Below the pieces are notes generated by a model. That model had not been told where the DNA came from, ran no database searches, and saw only the letters and a program-made list of their open reading frames with translations. A DNA stretch of 33,566 nt, taken from positions 1 to 33,566 of the forward strand of contig JAQBYC010000048.1 of NCBI GenBank assembly GCA_027623205.1. The letters run 5' to 3'. Shown one piece after another: positions 1 to 7,362 of the stretch (the first letter of the stretch is position 1; each line of letters opens with the position of its first letter). A program made the translations under genes and the position numbers. The stretch comes from Pseudomonadota bacterium. Its GTDB lineage: Bacteria; Pseudomonadota; Alphaproteobacteria; GCA-2731375.

Positions 1-53
1 GACGTATCAGATAATTTCCGCATCATATCACCCAAGGATTTTCGGGTTCTTAG

Positions 54-617
54 GTGAGCGGGGTATATTCACTGGAACAGTTTTGTCAGGATTGCCGCGC
101 CGCATTGAGCAGCAATCCGGGCCATGAAGGGCGCGACCTGGCACGGAAAAAACTGGAAAAGTTGCTGGTTGATCCGGATTTTGTCGCCACGACCCTGGGC
201 GATGATCAAGCCAAAGGGGTTCGTACATTGTACGAGGACCCCGATCTGGAGTTCTGCGTTCTGGCCTATCGGGCTGGTGCCGGTCATAAATCGCCGCCCC
301 ATGATCATGGCGCCTCCTGGGCGATTTACGGCCAGGCCACGCAGCATACGGATATGAAGATGTATGACAGGATCGATGGTGGTGATGGCGCTGGCAAAGC
401 GGAATTAAAGGTGATCAAGGAATTTCGCCTCGACCCGGGCATGGCTGGATTGTTCGACGTGGGGGAGATCCATACCATTGACCATCCCGCTGATGCCCGT
501 TTCGTTCGTGTGACCGGCACCGACCTGAACCAGGTTCAACGCCTGCGCTTCGATGAAAGCCGCGGCGTCGCCGAGGTAATCGAAAATGCCTCTGTCCCCG
601 CGCCCGGGAGCGACTGA
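54..617 (+). CDS. Cupin-fold metal-dependent protein, cysteine dioxygenase-like
   Basis: The 187-residue product looks like a small cupin of the cysteine dioxygenase type. The metal site is visible as H83-x-H85 in PPHDHGASWAIYG and a later histidine, H140, in GEIHTIDHP. Such enzymes bind one non-heme Fe(II) and usually oxidise a thiol or a small organic acid in the cytoplasm. The substrate cannot be read from the sequence. The start is GTG at 54, directly after an in-frame TAG, so no longer reading is possible; the nearest purine-rich stretch (AAGGA at 34-38) is rather distant. It converges with the LysR gene 38 bases downstream. A thiol oxygenase would suit the neighbouring peroxiredoxin and DyP peroxidase, but that link is inference. 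Confidence 0.75.
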   Translation: MSGVYSLEQFCQDCRAALSSNPGHEGRDLARKKLEKLLVDPDFVATTLGDDQAKGVRTLYEDPDLEFCVLAYRAGAGHKSPPHDHGASWAIYGQATQHTDMKMYDRIDGGDGAGKAELKVIKEFRLDPGMAGLFDVGEIHTIDHPADARFVRVTGTDLNQVQRLRFDESRGVAEVIENASVPAPGSD

Positions 618-655
618 CAGGTCCGTATCAATTACATCCGGACGGTGATCGTTGG

Positions 656-1570
656 TTAGCCGCGCAACGGCGTTGCCAATTCATCGCGCAGGCATTCGCC
701 CAACAAGCGAAACTCATCGCTCCGTCTAGAGGCTTTACGCCACACCAATGCGATGCGGCGCGAGGCTTTTGGACTTGAAAACGGCCGAAAATCCAACTTG
801 AGTCCGCGCAGAATGCCGGCATCCACCGCCATTTTTGGCAGCACCGTCACGCCCAGCCCATTATCAACCATTTGCACCAGGGTGTGCAGACTGGTCGCCT
901 GAAATTGACTGCTGTCCGCATCACCGGCCAGATCGCCCATTGCCAGGGTTTGCGCGGTCAGGCAGTTGCCGTCTTCCAGCAGCAGCAACTCCTTTCGATG
1001 CAAACGGGCAGGGGTCATTGTCTCGAATGCGCCCATGGCATGATTGCGACGAAAAACCGCCAAAAACGGATCATCGGCGAATGCGAATATTTCCAGCTTT
1101 TCGGTCCGATAGGGCAACGCCAATAGCACCAGTTCCAACCTGCCGTCGATCAGTTGCTGCAGCAGCGCGCCGGTCTGTTCCTCGCGCAAAAACAGGCGTA
1201 GATCAGGATAATTCGCCCGCAACCCCGGCAATACCCGGGGTAACAAAAATGGCCCGATCGTGGGGATCACGCCCATCCGAAGATCACCTGCCAGCGGCGC
1301 CCCGGCTCCCTTTGCCGCATCCATCAAATCATCGACCCTTGCCACCACGGCCCTGGCCAAACCTACCATTTCAATGCCCAATGGTGTCGGCATCACCGAG
1401 CGCTTGGTCCGTTCGAACAGAGGGGCGCCCAAGATCATCTCCAACTCCTTGATGCTGGCGCTCAACGATGACTGGGTGACCAGGCAGGCCTCGGCCGCGC
1501 GGCTGAAATGGCAAAATTCAGCGACGCTGAGAAAATGGCGAAGCTGCCGCAAACTGGGTTCCGGTTGCAC
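656..1570 (-). CDS. LysR-family regulator, OxyR-like, with a single conserved sensor cysteine
   Basis: This is a 304-residue LysR-type transcriptional regulator. The N-terminal winged helix-turn-helix is clear (about residues 5-65, LRQLRHFLSVAEFCHFSRAA). The effector domain matches OxyR around the peroxidatic cysteine: LLLLEDGNCLTAQ puts a cysteine at 203, where E. coli OxyR has C199. The partner of E. coli C208 is missing: the residue nine positions on is glycine and no other cysteine lies nearby. The rest of the OxyR signature (QATSLHTLVQMVDNGLGVTVLP) is kept. It is divergent from a peroxiredoxin gene across about 150 bases with two dyads of LysR type, so it probably controls that gene and itself. 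Without the second cysteine it cannot form the classical disulfide. It could sense peroxide by sulfenylation or a mixed disulfide, or sense something else. Confidence 0.88.
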   Translation of the reverse strand: MQPEPSLRQLRHFLSVAEFCHFSRAAEACLVTQSSLSASIKELEMILGAPLFERTKRSVMPTPLGIEMVGLARAVVARVDDLMDAAKGAGAPLAGDLRMGVIPTIGPFLLPRVLPGLRANYPDLRLFLREEQTGALLQQLIDGRLELVLLALPYRTEKLEIFAFADDPFLAVFRRNHAMGAFETMTPARLHRKELLLLEDGNCLTAQTLAMGDLAGDADSSQFQATSLHTLVQMVDNGLGVTVLPKMAVDAGILRGLKLDFRPFSSPKASRRIALVWRKASRRSDEFRLLGECLRDELATPLRG

Positions 1571-1600
1571 GGTCCGATCCTGAGTTTAAGTGATTAAGCC

Positions 1601-1642
1601 AATTACTATAATCGTAATTACATGTTTTACAAATTATAAAAC
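1601..1642. promoter_or_regulatory. Two LysR-type operator dyads between oxyR-like and peroxiredoxin genes
   Basis: Two inverted repeats of identical geometry lie side by side: AATTAC-N7-GTAATT at 1601-1619 and GTTTTA-N7-TAAAAC at 1624-1642. Their centres are 23 bases apart, close to the 22-base spacing of the paired half-sites bound by an OxyR tetramer. The first contains the T-N11-A core expected for LysR regulators. A perfect TATAAT at 1607-1612 lies inside it, but its -35 match upstream is weak, as expected for an activated promoter. Binding by the adjacent regulator is inferred. Confidence 0.6.
1605..1632 (-). promoter_or_regulatory. Candidate sigma-70 promoter of the LysR-type gene
   Basis: Read on the minus strand, TTGTAA (1632-1627) and TATAGT (1610-1605) are separated by 16 bases, giving a start about 30 bases before the LysR ATG. 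It overlaps both dyads, consistent with autoregulation. Confidence 0.45.
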
Positions 1643-1722
1643 GGTCCCTATTTTTCCCATCAAGAGAACAGGAGATCTGCTTGAAAGACCATCCAAAACT
1701 ATTCAGTGAGAGGAATATAAAA

Positions 1723-2256
1723 ATGAATACCGTCCCAAACGTTACCTTTAAAAGCCGGGTCCGAAACGACGCCCTGGCTGGCAGCAACCCGTTCGAATGG
1801 AAAGATTTGACCAGCGACGAAATATTCAAGGGCAAGCGGGTCGTCCTGTTCGCCTTGCCCGGCGCCTTTACGCCCACCTGTTCGACCGCGCATCTGCCGC
1901 GCTACGAAGAACTTCATGATGAATTCCGCCGCCACGGCATCGATCAGATCATCTGTCTGTCCGTCAACGACGCCTTCGTGATGTATCAGTGGGGCCTGTC
2001 TCAGGGCGCGAAAAATGTGTTCCTGCTGCCGGACGGCAACGGCGAATTCAGCCGCAAGATGGGCATGCTGGTGGACAAGTCAAATCTTGGCTTTGGCATG
2101 CGCAGTTGGCGCTATTCCATGCTGGTCGAGGATGGCGTGATCGCGAAAATGTTTGTTGAGGACGATTTCTCGGACAATTGCCCGACTGATCCCTTTGAGG
2201 CCTCGGATGCCGATACCATGTTGGGTTTCCTAAAGGCAAACCGCAAGGCCGCCTGA
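1723..2256 (+). CDS. Peroxiredoxin, Prx5 type
   Basis: The product (177 residues from ATG 1723) is a thiol peroxidase of the Prx5/AhpE-like group. The peroxidatic cysteine sits in PGAFTPTCS, and the family stretches [12 protein letters not shown] and [18 protein letters not shown] are intact. It reduces hydrogen or organic peroxides in the cytoplasm with glutathione, glutaredoxin or thioredoxin. There is no fused glutaredoxin domain. An in-frame TTG at 1681 has its own AGGAGA, but ATG 1723 has GAGAGG nine bases upstream and matches the usual family N-terminus. The gene is divergent from an OxyR-like regulator, and two paired dyads lie in its promoter, so peroxide induction is likely. Confidence 0.92.
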   Translation: MNTVPNVTFKSRVRNDALAGSNPFEWKDLTSDEIFKGKRVVLFALPGAFTPTCSTAHLPRYEELHDEFRRHGIDQIICLSVNDAFVMYQWGLSQGAKNVFLLPDGNGEFSRKMGMLVDKSNLGFGMRSWRYSMLVEDGVIAKMFVEDDFSDNCPTDPFEASDADTMLGFLKANRKAA

Positions 2257-2310
2257 CGTCTCACCTAAATCCCATGCCGCCGGTATCTCCCATCTCGCGG
2301 AGTGCCGGCG

Positions 2311-2416
2311 GCTAGAGCAATTTTCAATCGAATGGATTCGCTTTAGCGATCCAGGTAATTGGTTCAATTGCTCTTTTCTCAAGAGTCCGAGCATGTTTCG
2401 AAGAAACACGCTCTAT
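2311..2416. repeat. Palindromic intergenic repeat element with nested inverted repeats
   Basis: This stretch is built from inverted repeats: AGAGCAATT (2314-2322) with AATTGCTCT (2366-2374), CTCTT (2371-2375) with AAGAG (2381-2385), and GAGCATGTTTC (2389-2399) with GAAACACGCTC (2403-2413), ten of eleven bases paired around GAA. The style, including the GTTTCGAAGAAAC core, resembles dispersed palindromic elements that I remember from Rhizobiales and related genomes. The last hairpin runs into the stop codon of the DyP gene and may terminate its transcript. No T-tract follows. Confidence 0.6.
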
Positions 2417-3294
2417 AGTCCCAGCATTGAAAGGTCCAAACAGCCGTTCGAAACGGGCGGGCACCAGAAATAGCTGCCGGAAATCGGACGCGTGAACCGA
2501 AACAGGCCATCCAAGACACCGTCCTCTTGCCCGGTCATCCTCCCAAGCTGCGCCTCGAACGGATCCAGCGACTTCCCGAACGCCACGAAAACCAAGCCTT
2601 CCCCGCCCGCATCCGCCCACGGCATTGAGCGACGGACGACGAAGGCCTCGGGATCGAAGCTTTCCTGCGCCGTCCGTTTGACATGGGCCGAAATCGGCGC
2701 GTCATCCAGCTCCTCATTGTCGCTTAGCCGGCGCCCGATGATGTTGTCCCGGTCGTCCTGGGACAATCCCTCGAAGTGGTCAAGATCATGAACCCATTGC
2801 TGGGTCGCGACGAAACTGGAACCATCGAGCCCGGCTCCCGCGCCCTGGACGATGGCTGCGTCAAAGGCCGCATCTCCCTCGGGGTTCTCGGTGCCGTCCT
2901 CATACCCGGTCAAGTCCAGCCCTTGATCATACTTGAAACCATCCACCAACCTGTCACAACGAAATGCCGGACGCAGCAGGCGCATGAAGGCGCGGGCCGT
3001 ATGAGTGATCCGTCCGCGGTCATCACCCCTGACCCAGCACCAGATATCGGCCTGCGTAGACGGAATTTCACAACCTGGGCCACTCAGGGCAGGGAACGGG
3101 CGAAGCCCCTTGATCGATTGCCCCAGCCCCTGAACCAGACCTGGACCGATACCTACAACCAGTTCCTGATCGAAGGGCCGGGCCGCGAGCTGGCCGAGGA
3201 CCGGGGCATTGTCGCGGTCAGCAATGGCTGAAAATTCCAAATAACGCGCGAATTTCGGTACCGACGCCAATATGCCGGACTGGGATGTGTTCAT
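2413..3294 (-). CDS. DyP-type heme peroxidase (YfeX-like, cytoplasmic)
   Basis: This is a 293-residue dye-decolorising peroxidase. The GxxDG signature is at 130-134 (GYEDG, catalytic D133, followed by TENP). The likely proximal heme ligand is H204 in ISAHVKRTA, and a distal-side arginine is in VVRRSMPW. Length and motifs fit the YfeX/class B branch. No Tat or Sec signal is present, so it should be cytoplasmic or carried in an encapsulin shell, although no encapsulin gene is visible. It uses hydrogen peroxide to oxidise dyes, phenols or porphyrins; the natural substrate is unclear. It converges with the peroxiredoxin gene across a palindromic repeat that overlaps its own stop codon (TAG, 2415-2413). 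Confidence 0.92.
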   Translation of the reverse strand: MNTSQSGILASVPKFARYLEFSAIADRDNAPVLGQLAARPFDQELVVGIGPGLVQGLGQSIKGLRPFPALSGPGCEIPSTQADIWCWVRGDDRGRITHTARAFMRLLRPAFRCDRLVDGFKYDQGLDLTGYEDGTENPEGDAAFDAAIVQGAGAGLDGSSFVATQQWVHDLDHFEGLSQDDRDNIIGRRLSDNEELDDAPISAHVKRTAQESFDPEAFVVRRSMPWADAGGEGLVFVAFGKSLDPFEAQLGRMTGQEDGVLDGLFRFTRPISGSYFWCPPVSNGCLDLSMLGL

Positions 3295-3395
3295 TTCGAT
3301 GGTTCCAGCGGTTTTTGTCTATTTATATGATTTTCCGAACCTGGACCAGGGGAGGGTAAGGGGCAGACGGAAGGGCAGGACAATATTGGCTCGGA

Positions 3396-4262
3396 TCATG
3401 TTGCAACGCGCTCCGCGATGGACAAAATTCGATTCATTTCGCGCAGTACGGGCTTTTCGATCAGTTTGCCGTCGACCACCACCAGTCCTGTGTCCGCGTC
3501 CGCGAACGCCTGCAGAATTTTCTTTGCCTGGGCGATCGCGGCGTCATCTGGCGTGAAGGCCCGGTTAAGAATGGCGATCTGCTTTGGATGGATCGAGCCT
3601 TTGCCGCTGAAACCGAGATCCCGCGCCAGGCAGGCCTCGATTTCCATGCCGTCAAGATCTTCCAAATCCAGGAAAGGGACATCGATGGCATCGATACCGG
3701 CGCCGGCCGCGGCATGCACGACGCGGGAGCGGGCATAAAGCAAGGGCTCCCATGCATTCTTGCAGCGAAGCTCCGCCGCCATGTCGACGCCACCGAAAAA
3801 CAGCGCGTCGATGCGCGGACTGGCCTGCGCGATTTCATAGGCCGCTTCAAGGGCGGCATTGGTTTCTATTATGACGTGCAGACGGGTATCGTGGCCACGT
3901 TCCGTCAGGACATCATCCAGCCAGACGACCTCGTCCGGCGACAGCACCTTCGGCAGCATCAAGGCGGGCGGGGGTGTGTCGGTGGCAAGGACCGCCTGTA
4001 CGTCGGCTAGCCCAAAGGCGGTTCTGAGGCAGTTGATGCGGACAATGCGCTCCACGCCATCGTCAGTCTGGGGTTTCGCAAAAAGCGCCAAACCGGCTTT
4101 TCGCGCCGCTTCCTTGTCCTTTGGCGCAATGCCATCCTCCAGCTCCACACAGACGATATCGGTGCCGCACGCCAGTGCCTTGGGGAACATCGCGGGTTGC
4201 AGGCCAGGTGAAAAAATAAAGCTGCGGCGCGGTCGAACCATGCGCGTGGTGGCATCATTCAT
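3396..4262 (-). CDS. CitE-like CoA-ester lyase (HpcH/HpaI aldolase family)
   Basis: The product (288 residues from ATG 4262) is a TIM-barrel lyase of the citrate lyase beta/malyl-CoA lyase family. It shows ELEDGIAPKDKEAAR, the substrate arginine in VRIN (R75), LMLPKV, Mg2+ ligands E133 (IIETNAAL) and D160 (FGGVDMAAEL), and GFSGKGSIHPKQI. Relatives cleave malyl-, citramalyl- or beta-methylmalyl-CoA. The exact acyl-CoA cannot be told. A TTG start at 4313 would add 17 residues unlike the family N-terminus, so ATG 4262 is preferred. No citrate lyase alpha or gamma genes are near, so it is not part of a classical citrate lyase. It lies 116 bases downstream of an LsrF-like gene on the same strand, which suggests a joint pathway. 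Confidence 0.88.
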   Translation of the reverse strand: MNDATTRMVRPRRSFIFSPGLQPAMFPKALACGTDIVCVELEDGIAPKDKEAARKAGLALFAKPQTDDGVERIVRINCLRTAFGLADVQAVLATDTPPPALMLPKVLSPDEVVWLDDVLTERGHDTRLHVIIETNAALEAAYEIAQASPRIDALFFGGVDMAAELRCKNAWEPLLYARSRVVHAAAGAGIDAIDVPFLDLEDLDGMEIEACLARDLGFSGKGSIHPKQIAILNRAFTPDDAAIAQAKKILQAFADADTGLVVVDGKLIEKPVLREMNRILSIAERVAT

Positions 4263-4378
4263 CGGCTGTCCATCCGTTGTTTTCAGCAAATTCGGAGGCA
4301 GGCATGCGAACAATCACGTGATGTCCCTGCCGCAAAGAAGGCGCGCGCTGGGCCAGAGTCAGGAACCATAGCGGGTCG

Positions 4379-5266
4379 TTACATTGCCAAATCATTCTTC
4401 AAGTCCTGATACATCCGCAGGGCGTTGGCGGCGGTTTCATTGCGATGGACCACGGCGGCCACGGCCTGGATCATCGCCACGGGGCTGTCCGATTGGAAGA
4501 TATTACGGCCCATGTCGACGCCGGCCGCACCCTGGTCCACGGCCCGGAAAGCCATCTCCAAGGCTTCGCCTTCGGGGAGTTTTTTGCCCCCCGCGATGAC
4601 GATCGGAACCGGACAGCCCGCCACCACCCGCTCGAAGCCGTCTTCGATGAAATAGCTTTTTACATAGTGCGCGCCGATTTCGGCGGCGATTCTGGTGGCC
4701 AGGCCAAAATACCGGGCATCCCGCGCCATATCGGCGCCGACCCCGGTAACAGCCAGGGTGGGAATGCCATAACGGCTGCCCGTATCGATCAGCTTCACGA
4801 CATTGGCGATGGATTTATGCTCGAACTCGGCGCCCACATAGATCTGCGCGGTTATGGCGGCGGCATTCAGGCGTATGGCGTCCTCGATGTCCACCGCCAC
4901 CAGCTCGTTGGACAATTCCGTCAGGATGCTTTGCCCGGCCGAGGAGCGCAGCACCACGGGCTTGTTGGCGGTCGGGGAAATACAGCTACGCAAGGCGCCG
5001 CGGGTACACATTAGGACATCGGCATGGGGGATCAGTGGCGGGATCGCCAGGTCCATGCGCTCAATGCCGGTGGTCGGGCCCTGAAAATACCCGTGATCGA
5101 AGGCCAGCATCACGGTACGGCCGGTTTTGGGGTTGAATATCCGCGATAGGCGGTTTTGCATGCCCCAGTCCAGGGCATTGGAACCCTTCAGAAAAAACGG
5201 CTCGTTCCGCGCCGGCGTATCCAGACCAAAATCCTTGCCTTCCTTGATATCATCAAGATCCGCCAT
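4379..5266 (-). CDS. lsrF: LsrF-family thiolase/class I aldolase
   Basis: The 295-residue product aligns closely, from memory, with E. coli LsrF along its whole length, starting at MADLDDIK. It carries H58 in [14 protein letters not shown], the Schiff-base lysine K203 in YVKSYF (same number as in E. coli), [16 protein letters not shown] and [12 protein letters not shown]. coli LsrF transfers an acetyl group from 3-hydroxy-2,4-pentadione-5-phosphate to CoA at the end of autoinducer-2 breakdown. Here no lsrACDB, lsrK, lsrR or lsrG lies alongside, so the true substrate may differ. The upstream in-frame ATG at 5290 is less likely than 5266, which has AAAGGAAA just before it and gives the family N-terminus. 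The next gene on this strand is a CitE-like lyase. Confidence 0.88.
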   Translation of the reverse strand: MADLDDIKEGKDFGLDTPARNEPFFLKGSNALDWGMQNRLSRIFNPKTGRTVMLAFDHGYFQGPTTGIERMDLAIPPLIPHADVLMCTRGALRSCISPTANKPVVLRSSAGQSILTELSNELVAVDIEDAIRLNAAAITAQIYVGAEFEHKSIANVVKLIDTGSRYGIPTLAVTGVGADMARDARYFGLATRIAAEIGAHYVKSYFIEDGFERVVAGCPVPIVIAGGKKLPEGEALEMAFRAVDQGAAGVDMGRNIFQSDSPVAMIQAVAAVVHRNETAANALRMYQDLKNDLAM

Positions 5267-5338
5267 GGGCAGATTTCCTTTCCAAGTCATTTACCTGATT
5301 GTAAAGCGGCCGACAGGCAAGCGCGTAGCGATTTCTGC

Positions 5339-5737
5339 CTATTTCCGGCCGCTCAGGGCGCTGATCACATCGATCAGCATGGTCTTGCTCTCCGCCTCTA
5401 TCTTGGCAGTGTGTTGGGTCTGTTCATGGCGCATTCTTGCACTGATGTGATGCAACTCCGCAAGGCGCTGCAGTTCCGCCTGATGATTGTCCAGCAAGCG
5501 CTCAATCTCGACATGATGGCGGTCCATCAGGTCCGCAATCACGGCCTTCAAATCCGCGACTTGCGCCGCATGTAATTGTTTCAGGTCGGCGATGCGCGCC
5601 TGATTCAAGACCTGCAGGGGATCCATTAGCTCGGGTGTCGGGGCCGCAAGGGTGGAGTGCGTCTCCGAAACGACAGCTGTGTCATCGGCGGGCGCCTGCC
5701 CCCCGCGCCGTCGTCTTCCTCTGGCATTGCAGCCCAC
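5339..5737 (-). CDS. Coiled-coil C-terminal half of a frame-split HTH protein
   Basis: This reading frame (132 residues from GTG 5737) is dominated by a long charged helix, with heptad-like leucines through QARIADLKQLHAAQVADLK and on to the end, and probably forms a coiled coil. The GTG has no Shine-Dalgarno sequence and lies inside the preceding frame, so independent initiation is doubtful. Joining it to the upstream frame at the six-G run gives a 202-residue protein with an N-terminal helix-turn-helix and a C-terminal coiled coil, a sensible architecture for a DNA-binding dimer. I do not recognise a named family. It could also be the tail of a gene broken by one lost base. Confidence 0.6.
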   Translation of the reverse strand: MGCNARGRRRRGGQAPADDTAVVSETHSTLAAPTPELMDPLQVLNQARIADLKQLHAAQVADLKAVIADLMDRHHVEIERLLDNHQAELQRLAELHHISARMRHEQTQHTAKIEAESKTMLIDVISALSGRK

Positions 5738-5946
5738 GCCACTGGCGAGGTAACGCCGGCGCGGACGTAACCCGTCAAATCATAAGGGGTTCGGACAAGA
5801 ACCCGGCCATCCGGGTCAACCCGGGTCCCAATAGCCTGGCGGGACATTCGCAAGCGCAAAATTTCATCGCTGACGCCCAGTACGGCAGCGGCATCGGCTA
5901 CCGGCAGCCAGCGCGCTTGGCTATCGCCGATTGGGTCAGTTGACAT
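5626..5946 (-). CDS. Helix-turn-helix N-terminal half of a frame-split protein
   Basis: The first 58 residues hold a MerR/excisionase-like helix-turn-helix: RWLPVADAAAVLGVSDEIL, a second helix RLRMSRQAIG, then a wing-like strand pair DPDGRVLVR. From about residue 84 the frame becomes arginine- and proline-rich (RRPPMTQLSFRRRTPPLRPR), typical of out-of-frame reading in this genome. That suggests the native frame is left at the six-G run at 5704-5699. A -1 shift there joins residue 83 to the coiled-coil frame. Its start ATG 5946 has no strong ribosome binding site. It is not in an obvious operon; lsrF follows on the same strand. Confidence 0.6.
   Translation of the reverse strand: MSTDPIGDSQARWLPVADAAAVLGVSDEILRLRMSRQAIGTRVDPDGRVLVRTPYDLTGYVRAGVTSPVAWAAMPEEDDGAGGRRPPMTQLSFRRRTPPLRPRHPS
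5698..5706 (-). other. Six-G run forming a possible -1 slippery site
   Basis: On the minus strand the upstream frame reads GCG GGG GGC here, so G GGG GGC fits the X XXY YYZ heptamer used in -1 ribosomal frameshifting. Slipping back one base leads straight into the coiled-coil frame. A homopolymer indel, real or from sequencing, is the simpler alternative. Confidence 0.5.
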
Positions 5947-6070
5947 TGCCAGGGCTCACGGAACGGGCCTTTCGAAAAAATAACCTACCCGATTGTAGCC
6001 ATCCAAGACCACCAAACGCCAATGCGTGTTGGCCGCAGGGTTGTCGATCAGTGTGTTTGTGCTAAAGCCG

Positions 6071-6418
6071 CTAGGCGACGCGGAAACTCTCGCCGCAGCC
6101 GCAACGGTCTGCTTCATTGGGATTATTGAAGACAAAGGTGGACTGGAACTTGTCGACCTTGAAATCCATTTCGGCGCCGACGAGGAACATGATGGCCGTG
6201 GGATCGATGAAGACTTTCACGCCATCGGTTTCCACTTCTTCCTCGAATCGCTTCTTTTCCCTGGCGTATTCGACTTCATACATCAGACCCGAACAACCGC
6301 CTGTTTTGACGCCGACGCGCAGGGCAAGAACGTCACCGTCGCTACGCACCATCAATTCCTTGGCGCGCGCGATCGCCGCTGCCGTCATCGTTAGTACCGG
6401 TGGTCTTTCCATGACCAT
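6071..6418 (-). CDS. sufA: A-type iron-sulfur carrier SufA/IscA
   Basis: This 115-residue A-type carrier has the three invariant cysteines: C42 in GGCSG and C106/C108 in RCGCGES. It receives or delivers Fe-S clusters, and possibly iron, between the SufBCD scaffold and target proteins. The start ATG 6418 has AGGGAA a few bases upstream; a second ATG two codons later has no such site. It is the last gene of the suf operon, 53 bases after sufT. That gap holds a perfect GCGCCAA/TTGGCGC palindrome, so expression here may be modulated separately. Confidence 0.93.
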   Translation of the reverse strand: MVMERPPVLTMTAAAIARAKELMVRSDGDVLALRVGVKTGGCSGLMYEVEYAREKKRFEEEVETDGVKVFIDPTAIMFLVGAEMDFKVDKFQSTFVFNNPNEADRCGCGESFRVA

Positions 6419-6437
6419 GTTTCCCTATTCCCCAATA

Positions 6438-6453
6438 GCGCCAAGTTTGGCGC
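6438..6453. repeat. Palindrome in the sufT-sufA gap
   Basis: GCGCCAA (6438-6444) and TTGGCGC (6447-6453) are perfect complements with two bases between. As RNA this would be a short hairpin in front of sufA; as DNA it could be a binding site. No T-tract follows on the minus strand. Confidence 0.4.
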
Positions 6454-6471
6454 AGTTATCTTGACACAACC

Positions 6472-6888
6472 TTAAAACATATCCAATTCGACACGGGCCG
6501 CTTCCGACATCATGGACATATCCCATGGCGGGTCCCAGACCAGTTCAACGACGACTTCCCCCACGCCCTCTGCCTCTGACACCGTGCGGGCCAGATGGCC
6601 CGGCAGGACGCCGGCGACAGGACAGCCTGGCGCGGTCAAGGTCATCTGAATATCCACATCGCCAGCCGGTCCAATCTTGTAGTCATAGATCAAACCAAGT
6701 TCAAAAATATTGACTGGAATTTCCGGGTCATAGACTTCCCGCATGGCGTCAATCACCGCCGCTTCCGAAGCCACGGCGATACCCTCGGCCAGTGGGTCGC
6801 CGGCACGGGCCTTGCCATCCTCGTCCAGTTCCGGTCCGTTCAAATGGCCAAAAGGGTTAGGCGACCCGTAGAAATCCATATCCGACAT
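6472..6888 (-). CDS. sufT: SufT/MIP18-family Fe-S assembly factor (DUF59)
   Basis: The 138-residue protein contains the DUF59 signature: VYDPEIPVNIFELGLIYDY (about 52-70) and MTLTAPGCPV with the conserved cysteine C89, then VELVWDPPW. SufT proteins assist Fe-S maturation in organisms using SUF. PaaD, a related family member, serves phenylacetate oxygenase, but the position inside a suf operon argues for SufT. About 40 N-terminal residues before the domain are polar and probably flexible. GAGG lies eight bases before ATG 6888, and the gene is 15 bases after sufE. Confidence 0.9.
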   Translation of the reverse strand: MSDMDFYGSPNPFGHLNGPELDEDGKARAGDPLAEGIAVASEAAVIDAMREVYDPEIPVNIFELGLIYDYKIGPAGDVDIQMTLTAPGCPVAGVLPGHLARTVSEAEGVGEVVVELVWDPPWDMSMMSEAARVELDMF

Positions 6889-6903
6889 ATTTGTTCCTCA
6901 ACC

Positions 6904-7344
6904 TTAATCCGCCGCTTCCGCGCGCGCCGCTTGCAAGCTCAACTTTTGCATATGTTTCAACATCGCCATCATGCCCACCTGGCGCTGCATTGTCAGCGCG
7001 CCCAGGTTCAGGCCGCGTACGTGATCCAAGCTAACGCTGGCCAGTTCAGCGCTCGTCAGACCACTGAATGAACCGGTCATCATGGATACCAGGCCCTTGA
7101 CGATGATGGCATCGCTGGCACCCTGAAATTTATGCCGGTCATCCTCGCGGGTATGAATAATCCAGACTTTGGACATACAACCGTGCATCAAATGGGCATC
7201 ATCCATGCAGTCCGCCGGGAAGGGGACCTTGTCAGCCCGTTTGCCAATATCAATGATGTATTCAAAGCGGCTCTCTTCGTCGAGCATATCCAAGGCCTCG
7301 ACATATTCGTTGTATTGGGCCAAATTTTCAGCGGCTATGGTCAT
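6904..7344 (-). CDS. sufE: Cysteine desulfuration protein SufE
   Basis: The 146-residue SufE accepts persulfide sulfur from SufS and passes it to SufB. The acceptor cysteine is C56 in HLMHGCMSKVW. The N-terminal YNEYVEALDMLDEESRFEYI and the FSGLTSAEL segment are typical. The length is normal. The start ATG 7344 is preceded by AGGTAGAG, and the gene lies 18 bases after sufS in the same operon. Confidence 0.95.
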   Translation of the reverse strand: MTIAAENLAQYNEYVEALDMLDEESRFEYIIDIGKRADKVPFPADCMDDAHLMHGCMSKVWIIHTREDDRHKFQGASDAIIVKGLVSMMTGSFSGLTSAELASVSLDHVRGLNLGALTMQRQVGMMAMLKHMQKLSLQAARAEAAD

Positions 7345-7362
7345 GGCTCTACCTGACGTCCC

